Shown piece by piece: positions 58,142-64,000 of a stretch of 64,000 nt of DNA. Below the pieces are notes generated by a model that did not search any database, had not been told where the DNA came from, and saw nothing but the letters and a program-made list of their open reading frames with translations. Each line of letters opens with the position of its first letter. The first letter of the stretch is position 1. Position numbers and translations under genes: made by a program. Source of the stretch: JAURVT01 sp049059935 (lineage in GTDB: Bacteria > Actinomycetota > Actinomycetes > Propionibacteriales > Nocardioidaceae); NCBI RefSeq assembly GCF_049059935.1, contig NZ_JBMGQR010000014.1:1-64000 (forward strand), read 5' to 3'.

Positions 58142-58986
58142 GTCGCGGACCGTTGCATCCGGCTCCCGAGCCAGAGGTAGGCGGCGCGACGCTGGTACGA
58201 GCGCAGCCGCGCCTTGACGTCGCCGACGCGCACGTCGCGCGCCGAGAGCAGGGCGGGATCGCGCTCGCGCAGCTCGGCGTGGAACTCGGCGGCCTGCGTC
58301 CACTGCTCGCGGGCCAGCTCGACGCTCCACTGGGTGGCGCTGAGCCGGAACGCGGCCATCGGCTCGTGCAGCGCGACGAGGTCGCCCTCGAAGAGCACGC
58401 GCGCGTAGGCGGCCTGGTCGATCAGGTAGCGGTGGACGCCGTCGCCCCACCAGCCCGTCTTCTCCAGCACGTCGCGGCGCATCGTCACGCAGCAGGGCTC
58501 ACCGAGGACGTTCGTGCCGGCGAGCACGCTGGCCCGCACCGCCCGACGACCGTCGACGACGCCCTCCAGCGACTTCAGGCCTTGGCCGCGGAAGGCGGGG
58601 CGGCCGTCGGCGTCGACGATGTCGCGCCGCGAGGCGACCAGCACCGCACCGTCGCCGGCGGCGTCGAGGGCGTCGACCTGGCGCCGGAGCATCTCGGGGT
58701 AGAGCACGTCGTCGCCGCAGACCAGCTTGATGAGGTCGCCGGTGGCCGCCTGCGAGACCGCGTTCCAGTTGCGCTGCGCTCCCCCGCCGGCCGGCGTCTG
58801 CAGCAGCCGGACCCGGGGGTCGTCGGTGAAGCGCTGGAGGAGGTCCCACGTGCCGTCGGTCGAGCCGTGGTCGGCGACCACCAGCTCGAGGTCGGTGAAG
58901 GTCTGGGCGAGGACCGACTCGATCGTCGCCTCGATGAAGTCGGCGTTCTGGTACGACGGCACGACGACCGACACGCGTGGGCTCAT
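58138..58986 (-). CDS. GT2 family glycosyltransferase
   Basis: 282 aa GT-A enzyme. VSVVVPSYQNADFIEATIESV, VADHGSTDGT (37-46) and IKLVCGDDVLYPE (DXD-like), followed by GEPCCVTMRRDVLEKTGWW. No membrane helix, so it acts at the cytoplasmic face. It lies between gtrA-like and polytopic membrane genes in one coupled unit (ATGA overlaps at both ends). Donor and acceptor unknown. Confidence 0.88.
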   Translation of the reverse strand: MSPRVSVVVPSYQNADFIEATIESVLAQTFTDLELVVADHGSTDGTWDLLQRFTDDPRVRLLQTPAGGGAQRNWNAVSQAATGDLIKLVCGDDVLYPEMLRRQVDALDAAGDGAVLVASRRDIVDADGRPAFRGQGLKSLEGVVDGRRAVRASVLAGTNVLGEPCCVTMRRDVLEKTGWWGDGVHRYLIDQAAYARVLFEGDLVALHEPMAAFRLSATQWSVELAREQWTQAAEFHAELRERDPALLSARDVRVGDVKARLRSYQRRAAYLWLGSRMQRSAT

Positions 58987-59468
58987 GCGGCGGCTCCCGG
59001 GTGCTCGTGGTGGTCGGGCAGCGGCGTCACCGGCTCGGTGGGTCGGCGGAAGCTGAAGCCGCGGTGGAGGAAGAAGCTGGCCAGGACGGTCACGACCGTC
59101 GACATCAGCTGGGAGACGATGACCGGCAGACCGAGGATCTCGACGCCGAACGGCAGCAGGACGGCGTTCGCGCCGAGCGCGCCGAGGTTGACCAGCTCGA
59201 AGCGACCGAGGTCCTTCCAGAGGTGGCCGTGGACCTTGAACACCAAGCGGCGGTGCATCGTGAACGCGGTGAGGACGCTGACCACGTGGTTGGCGAGCAG
59301 CACCACCATGTAGTTGGTGACCTGGCCCAGCGTCATCTGCAGGGCCACGAAGTAGGCGAAGCTCAGGCCGGTGTTGATGCCACCGACGATGACGAACAGC
59401 ACGCGCTGGTCGCCCGCGAGCCGCGTCAGCAGGTTGTCCCGCAGCGGCTCGTCGTGGTGGTCGGACAT
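58983..59468 (-). CDS. GtrA family membrane protein
   Basis: 161 aa, four membrane helices (VLFVIVGGINTGLSFAYFVAL, VTNYMVVLLANHVVSVLTAF, LVNLGALGANAVLLPFGVEIL, VIVSQLMSTVVTVLASFFLHRGFSF), the standard GtrA plan. GtrA proteins are thought to flip undecaprenyl-phosphate-linked sugars made by GtrB-like GT2 enzymes; such an enzyme is encoded divergently at 59630. ATG 59468 has GGGGAG four bases upstream. Confidence 0.9.
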   Translation of the reverse strand: MSDHHDEPLRDNLLTRLAGDQRVLFVIVGGINTGLSFAYFVALQMTLGQVTNYMVVLLANHVVSVLTAFTMHRRLVFKVHGHLWKDLGRFELVNLGALGANAVLLPFGVEILGLPVIVSQLMSTVVTVLASFFLHRGFSFRRPTEPVTPLPDHHEHPGAAA

Positions 59469-59533
59469 GCAGCTCCCCGGTCGGCATCGGCGCAGGCCCC
59501 GGGTGCTCGGGGGCGACGTGCAGGTCTCGCACG

Positions 59534-59539
59534 ATGATA
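59534..59539 (-). promoter_or_regulatory. -10 box for the gtrA-like operon
   Basis: TATCAT on the minus strand, 65 bases before ATG 59468. No convincing -35. The 161-base gap between the divergent genes contains only this and the next promoter. Confidence 0.4.
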
Positions 59540-59617
59540 GGCGCACATCCACCCGAACCACGCAAGCCGGCACCGCACGCGCCGACGGGGGACTCGGGTC
59601 GCGCGGGCCGCCGCCTC

Positions 59618-59623
59618 TATAGT
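59618..59623 (+). promoter_or_regulatory. leaderless -10 box for the GtrB-like gene
   Basis: TATAGT, 6-base spacer to GTG 59630; the closest match to consensus TATAAT among the leaderless promoters here. Confidence 0.6.
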
Positions 59624-59629
59624 CGGGGG

Positions 59630-60664
59630 GTGTCCGAGCCGATCCAGCCTGCCGTCCACACGATCTCGGTCGTCGTGCCGGTCTACCAGGGCGAGCACCA
59701 CCTGCCCGGGCTGATCAAGGAGCTCGCGGCCTACACCACCGACTTCGCCACCCCAGCCGGCCACGTCGCCCGGGTGGCCGAGGTGCTCCTGGTCCACGAC
59801 CACGGCCCCGACGACTCCGCCCGCGTCATGCGCGAGCTGGCCGCCGCCCACGAGTGGGTGCGCCCGGTCTGGCTGAGCCGGAACTTCGGCCAGCACGCCG
59901 CCACCCTGGCCGGCATGTCGTCCTCGGGCGGCGACTGGATCGCCACCATCGACGAGGACGGCCAGCAGGACCCCGGCGACGTCGCGGGCATGCTCGACGC
60001 CGCCATGGCGGCCGGCGCGTCCCTGGTCTACGCCAGGCCCGTCAACGAGGCCCCGCACGGCGCCGCCCGCAACGCCGCCTCGTTCGGCGCCAAGTGGCTC
60101 ACCAGCAAGCTCACCGGCAGCGGTGCCGCCTCGTCCTACAACAGCTTCCGGCTCGTCCTCGGCGAGGTGGGGCGCAGCGTCGCCGCCTACGCGGGCTCCA
60201 GCGTCTACCTCGACGTCGCGCTGGGCTGGGTGGCCGGGAAGGTCGTCCAGGCCCCGGTGCACCTGCGCGACGAGGGCGAGCGCACGTCCGGCTACAACCT
60301 GCGCTCGCTGATGTCGCACTTCTGGCGCCTCGTGCTGTCCAGCGGCACGCGCGGCCTCCGCCTGGTCAGCATCATGGGCGTGGTGTTCGCGCTGCTCGGC
60401 GTGGCCGTCGCGGTCGCCCTCGTCGTGAACCGCCTCCTCGGCGCCGACATCGAGCAGGGCTGGACGTCCACGGTCACCGTCGTGCTCATCGCCTCCGGCG
60501 CGATCCTGTTCGCGCTCGGGGTGGTGGCCGAGTACGTCGGCGTCGCGGTCAACACCGCCATGGGCAAGCCGCTCTACCTGATCGTCGGCGACCCGCGCGA
60601 GGGCCCGCTCGGCCGCGACGTCCTCGCCCGCCGGCCCGCCGCCGCGCCCGTCGACGGCGAGTGA
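59630..60664 (+). CDS. polyprenyl-phosphate glycosyltransferase, GtrB/DPM-like GT2
   Basis: 344 aa. The GT-A domain has TISVVVPVYQGEHHLPGLIKEL, HDHGPDD (56-62) and the DXD region TIDEDGQQDPGD (107-118), with LSRNFGQHAATLAGM typical of dolichyl-phosphate sugar synthases. Two C-terminal membrane helices follow (LVSIMGVVFALLGVAVAVALV and VTVVLIASGAILFALGVVAEYV). It should make undecaprenyl-phosphate sugar for the GtrA flippase and GT-C-like enzymes. The leaderless -10 fixes GTG 59630. Confidence 0.9.
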   Translation: MSEPIQPAVHTISVVVPVYQGEHHLPGLIKELAAYTTDFATPAGHVARVAEVLLVHDHGPDDSARVMRELAAAHEWVRPVWLSRNFGQHAATLAGMSSSGGDWIATIDEDGQQDPGDVAGMLDAAMAAGASLVYARPVNEAPHGAARNAASFGAKWLTSKLTGSGAASSYNSFRLVLGEVGRSVAAYAGSSVYLDVALGWVAGKVVQAPVHLRDEGERTSGYNLRSLMSHFWRLVLSSGTRGLRLVSIMGVVFALLGVAVAVALVVNRLLGADIEQGWTSTVTVVLIASGAILFALGVVAEYVGVAVNTAMGKPLYLIVGDPREGPLGRDVLARRPAAAPVDGE

Positions 60665-61623
60665 CGCGGCCGATGCGCTGCTGGGTCGTGGGGGCGTCGG
60701 GCCTGCTCGGCCAGGGCGTGGTGCGCCAGGCCCGCCGCGAGGGCTGGGACCTCACCACCTCGGTGGTGCCGTGGCACGACCCGGACTCGGCGGTCCAGAC
60801 GCTCACCCGCGACGTGCGGGCCTTCCTCGACGCCGACCCCGGCTCGCCGTGGGCGATCGCGTGGTGCGCCGGGGCGGGCGTGGTCGGCACCAGCCGCGAG
60901 GCGCTCGAGGCCGAGCTGGCCGTCTTCACCGGCTTCCTGGACGCGCTCGCACCAGCCGTCGTCGAGCGTGACGCGGCCGCCCGGGGCGGCATGTTCGTCG
61001 CCTCGTCCGCCGGCGGCGTCTACGCCGGGGCGTCCGCTCCCCCGTTCACCGAGCACACCGAGCCCCGCCCGCTCGCGCCGTACGGGGAGTTCAAGCTGCT
61101 CGCCGAGGCCCAGGTGGCCGAGCTCGTCCGGCGCACCGGCCTGCCCGTGATGGTCGGACGCATCTCCAACCTGTTCGGGCCCGGGCAGGACCTCACCAAG
61201 GCGCAGGGGCTGGTCTCGCAGGTCGGCCGCAGCTGCCTGACGCGTCAGCCCATCTCCATGTACGTCTCGCTCGACACGATGCGCGACTACCTGTTCGTCG
61301 ACGACTGCGCGCAGATGGTCACCGGCGCGCTCGAACGGCTCGTCGCGGCCGCCCCGTCTTTCGACGGCCCCGTCACCAAGATCCTCGCGGCCGGTCGCTC
61401 GACGACCATCGCCGCGGTGCTCGGCGAGTACCGGCGCGTGTTCAAGCGTCCGCCGCCGGTGGTGCTGGCCTCGTCGGCCGCCAGCCGGTTCCAGGTGCGC
61501 GACCTGCGTCTGCGGTCGGTGGTGTGGACCGAGCTCGACGGCCACGCCCGCACGCCACTGGGCGCGGGCATCGCCGCCACGGTGCGCGACGTCTCCGACC
61601 GGTTGAACGCGCCGATCGTCTGA
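60661..61623 (+). CDS. NAD-dependent epimerase/dehydratase family protein
   Basis: 320 aa extended SDR. Cofactor motif CWVVGASGLLGQGVVRQA, VASSAGGVYAGA (Ser), APYGEFKLLAE (Tyr-x3-Lys), GRISNLFGPGQ and RDYLFVDDCAQM. Family members interconvert nucleotide sugars; the product here is unknown, perhaps the sugar loaded by the preceding GT2 enzyme. GTG 60661 overlaps that gene's stop (GTGA). Confidence 0.87.
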   Translation: MTRPMRCWVVGASGLLGQGVVRQARREGWDLTTSVVPWHDPDSAVQTLTRDVRAFLDADPGSPWAIAWCAGAGVVGTSREALEAELAVFTGFLDALAPAVVERDAAARGGMFVASSAGGVYAGASAPPFTEHTEPRPLAPYGEFKLLAEAQVAELVRRTGLPVMVGRISNLFGPGQDLTKAQGLVSQVGRSCLTRQPISMYVSLDTMRDYLFVDDCAQMVTGALERLVAAAPSFDGPVTKILAAGRSTTIAAVLGEYRRVFKRPPPVVLASSAASRFQVRDLRLRSVVWTELDGHARTPLGAGIAATVRDVSDRLNAPIV

Positions 61624-61626
61624 CCG

Positions 61627-63915
61627 TCAGGACGTCCCGAGCTCGAGCACGACGTAGTCGCCCGAGCGGAACCTCTCCCGTGCGAGGTCCTGCAGCGGAC
61701 GCCAGTCCTGGCTGATCGTCGTGTTGACCACGAGCCACCGGACGCCGTACGTCGCGCGGAGCCGCTCGACCGTCCGCTCCGTCGGCCGCTCGAACACCGC
61801 GTCGTTGATGCTCAGGCGGCGCTGGTCCCAGAACGGCACCCGGTAGGCGGGCAGGTCGAGGCGGACGGCCCGCGGCCCGTTGCGCGCGGTGTACGCCCAG
61901 CCCTCGACGAGGGTGCGGCGCTCGCTGTAGGCCGAGACCCAGAACGTGCGGTTGTCGCACTCGTCGCCACGACCGGCGACACGACGGCAGTGCTGGTCGG
62001 TGGCGACCAGGTCGTCGGGCGAGGAGTGGTCGCGCAGCCATCGTGCCGCCTCGATGCCGCCGGGCCCGATCTGCTCGAGGTCGGTCGTCGGCTGGATGCC
62101 GGTGCCGACCCCGTCCTGCAGCGTGGGCAGCCACCGGACGAGGGCCTGCGGCCCGGACGCCATCGTCGTCCCGGTCACCATCGCCGCCACCACGACCAGC
62201 ACCAGACCGTGCCTCCCCGAACGCCGGCCGACGACCGCGGCGACCGCGCCGACGACGAGCACGGCCGCAGCGATGACCGCCCAGGGCACGACCACCTCGC
62301 GACCGCGCAGCGCGTCGCCGGGACCGGGGAACGTGACGGCGCCGAGCACCACGAGCGAGACCGCCACCCCCGCCAGTGCCGACAGGGCGGCGAGGGCCCA
62401 GCGCCTCGGCCGGTCGCCGCACACCTGGTGCAGGCCCCACCCCGCGGCCACCGTGGCGGCGACCGGCACGACGCGCGCGAAGTAGAGCTGGTTGCCGCTG
62501 TTGGAGGCCAGCACGGCCACCGCGCCCAGGCCGGCGCCGGTGACCATCACGAGCAGCTGGGCCGCGGGGTCGCGACGCGTCGCGCGCCCGACGAGCAGCA
62601 GGCCCGCGGCCGAGGTGCACACCCACCCGACGAGCCACACCAGTGCGAGCAGGACCGACACCGCCGGCGCGACGTCGTCCTCGTCGACGCCCGCGCCGGC
62701 CCGGACGCCGAGCAGCCGGCCGACCGTCAGCGGTCCGAGGCCGACGCCCTGCGCGCCGCCTCCGTAGACGAGCGCCTGCGCGACCAGGGCCGACACCACG
62801 ACGACCACCACCACGGCGCCGGCGGCCACGACGGTGCGCCGGGACCGGAACGACAGGATCGCGACGGCCAGGACGCCCGCGCCGACCACCGGCAGCAGGG
62901 AGCCCTTGGCGCCGGAGGCGACCACGAGCAGCAGCACCAGCGGGAGCCAGCCGGCACCGAGGGACCTCACCCCGTCGCGCAGGCAGGTCGCGAGCAGCAC
63001 CAGCGTCGCCGGGAGGAGCACCTGGGCGAAGGTGGTCGTCGGGCTCAGGTAGAGCACGCCGCCGGTGTAGAGCTCGGCGAGCACCGGCGGCAGCACGGGA
63101 CCGGCGGCCAGGGCGAGCAGCAGGGGTGGCACGAGCGAGGCCGCCCACGACCCCGTCAGGCGGTGCACGACGGCTCCCGCCCCCACCAGGGTCAGGACGA
63201 TCATCGGCAGCAGCGACAGGCGCTCGAGGAGCACCACGGGCTCGATCCCGGTGGACCACGAGGTCGCGGCCACCTCGGCGTGGACGAACCAGTGGTACAG
63301 GAGCGGCTCGCCGGACACGAAGGGCACGTCGGCCGGGAGGTGGTGGCGCAGCTCGCCCACCAGCGACAGGTGGTACGGCTGGTCGGGGTAGGGCTGACGG
63401 GGCGAGGCGCCGTCGAGGGGGCGCGGGAACCACAGCGCACGGGCGCAGAACGCGGCCACCACCGCGACGAGGGCGGCCACCGACCACGACCACCACACCG
63501 GCGCCGACGGGCCCCGACGCCAGGCGCGGGCCCGCCACGTCGGCACCGCGAGCGAGGCCACCACGACCGCGGCCGGCAGCAGCAGGTGGGCGAGCGGGAC
63601 CCCCGCCGCGCGGGCCGGGAGGTAGGCCAGCAGCTCGAGGCAGTAGCCGAGCCCGCCCCCGAGGGCGGCGTCGAGCACGAGCGGACGGGATGGGCCGGGG
63701 ACCGTGAGGCGCCACAGGACGGTGCCCGGCACGACGATCACGCCCACCGCCCAGACGGTGAACACGAGCACGTCGACGAGCGCGACGTCCGCGGCGACGA
63801 GCAGCGTCGTCACGACCGCCCAGCACGCGAGGGCGGCGACCCAGCCGCCGAGGGCGGGCCGGCCGCGGGACGGTCCGCGGGTCCCGAGCACGGGGTCCTG
63901 CGCCGTCACCGCCAC
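61627..63915 (-). CDS. polytopic membrane protein, GT-C-like (paralogue 2)
   Basis: 762 aa, the same plan as the product of 55847-58141: many membrane helices, loop PYPDQPYHLSLVGELRHHLP with YHWFVHAEVAATSWSTG, and a C-terminal extracytoplasmic domain with AARWLRDHSSPDDLVATDQH, CDNRTFWVSAYSERRTLVEGWAY and VPFWDQRRLSINDAVF. Conservation is strongest in exactly these parts, which argues for a common enzymatic role. GTG 63915 follows TACGCT by six bases (leaderless). It converges with the epimerase gene, three bases between stops. Confidence 0.72.
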   Translation of the reverse strand: MAVTAQDPVLGTRGPSRGRPALGGWVAALACWAVVTTLLVAADVALVDVLVFTVWAVGVIVVPGTVLWRLTVPGPSRPLVLDAALGGGLGYCLELLAYLPARAAGVPLAHLLLPAAVVVASLAVPTWRARAWRRGPSAPVWWSWSVAALVAVVAAFCARALWFPRPLDGASPRQPYPDQPYHLSLVGELRHHLPADVPFVSGEPLLYHWFVHAEVAATSWSTGIEPVVLLERLSLLPMIVLTLVGAGAVVHRLTGSWAASLVPPLLLALAAGPVLPPVLAELYTGGVLYLSPTTTFAQVLLPATLVLLATCLRDGVRSLGAGWLPLVLLLVVASGAKGSLLPVVGAGVLAVAILSFRSRRTVVAAGAVVVVVVVSALVAQALVYGGGAQGVGLGPLTVGRLLGVRAGAGVDEDDVAPAVSVLLALVWLVGWVCTSAAGLLLVGRATRRDPAAQLLVMVTGAGLGAVAVLASNSGNQLYFARVVPVAATVAAGWGLHQVCGDRPRRWALAALSALAGVAVSLVVLGAVTFPGPGDALRGREVVVPWAVIAAAVLVVGAVAAVVGRRSGRHGLVLVVVAAMVTGTTMASGPQALVRWLPTLQDGVGTGIQPTTDLEQIGPGGIEAARWLRDHSSPDDLVATDQHCRRVAGRGDECDNRTFWVSAYSERRTLVEGWAYTARNGPRAVRLDLPAYRVPFWDQRRLSINDAVFERPTERTVERLRATYGVRWLVVNTTISQDWRPLQDLARERFRSGDYVVLELGTS

Positions 63916-63921
63916 GTCGGG

Positions 63922-63943
63922 AGCGTACCGGCCGCTCTAAGGT
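63922..63943. promoter_or_regulatory. divergent leaderless promoters at the right edge
   Basis: Minus-strand TACGCT (63922-63927) is six bases from GTG 63915; plus-strand TAAGGT (63938-63943) is six bases from GTG 63950. Only ten bases separate the two -10 boxes. Confidence 0.55.
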
Positions 63944-63949
63944 CGGCCC

Positions 63950-64000
63950 GTGAGCACCCGACCGCTGCGCGAGGCCTGGCACGAGGCCTCCTACGGCCCC
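63950..64000 (+). CDS. partial gene running off the window, function unknown
   Basis: Seventeen codons from GTG 63950 (STRPLREAWHEASYGP after the start), open to the window end. The call rests on the well-placed -10 box six bases upstream and on divergence from the membrane-protein gene. Too short to identify. Confidence 0.5.
   Translation, partial: MSTRPLREAWHEASYGP

Noticed and set aside
33264..64000. Glycopolymer locus as a recently acquired genomic island
   Set aside because: No integrase, transposase, tRNA edge or direct repeats, and base and codon use look the same as in the housekeeping half. Wall-polymer loci can be ancestral but variable.
1..64000. tRNA, rRNA or riboswitch genes
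   Set aside because: All intergenic gaps are short and were read on both strands. None shows a cloverleaf, a cobalamin or pantothenate-type leader, or rRNA-like sequence.

Overview
The window is a contiguous piece of chromosome from a high-GC actinobacterium. Codon third positions are almost all G or C. Marker genes include lsr2, the 33-residue ribosomal protein bS22, a rex-hemA-hemC-hemD-hemB operon, clpC and many GTG starts. The order from about 1 to 20 kb (hemB/D/C/A, glutaredoxin, serB-like HAD, acyltransferase, epimerase, bS22, excisionase-like HTH, proC, TIM-barrel isomerase, Ppx, cysteine-rich protein) matches from memory the mycobacterial Rv0495c-Rv0512 neighbourhood. The added acuC and proline dehydrogenase genes and the short BldN-like sigma factor with a DUF5667 partner suggest Nocardioidales. 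The family-level guess is weak. I see no transposase, integrase, tRNA, rRNA or CRISPR array.

Layout. 0-6 kb: tetrapyrrole synthesis under Rex, with a promoter and overlapping Rex operator at about 5.84 kb. 6-20 kb: conserved housekeeping genes. 20-25 kb: radA, disA, a secreted or anchored protein, mutY. 25-30 kb: clpC, lsr2, lysS. 30-33 kb: pantothenate/CoA operon (DUF2520 protein, panC, panD, coaX). 33-64 kb: a large cell-surface glycopolymer locus.

The glycopolymer locus starts with dTDP-L-rhamnose synthesis (rfbA, rfbB and an RmlC-RmlD fusion). A seven-gene minus-strand operon (43992 down to 36598) encodes an acyl carrier protein, an adenylating ligase, a FabG-like reductase, a small phosphopantetheinyl-transferase-like protein, a protein of an unrecognised family, a degenerate methyltransferase-like protein and a CDP-glycerol glycerophosphotransferase. 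Facing away from it is pseH-pseI, followed by two more members of the same unrecognised family and a second methyltransferase-like protein. After a GT2 gene comes pseB-pseC-pseF-pseG plus a methyltransferase. All six steps from UDP-GlcNAc to CMP-pseudaminic acid are therefore present, in two blocks. The distal part has GtrA, GT2 enzymes, an epimerase-like protein and two paralogous polytopic membrane proteins with GT-C-like features. I infer a wall or envelope glycopolymer containing rhamnose and pseudaminic acid, probably with polyol-phosphate and a carrier-protein-dependent modification.

Many genes start 6-7 bases after a TAnnnT -10 box, so they are probably leaderless; this was used to fix starts. 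No gene-free stretch exceeds 300 bases. The longest gaps (about 150-240 bases) hold promoters and hairpin terminators, listed below.
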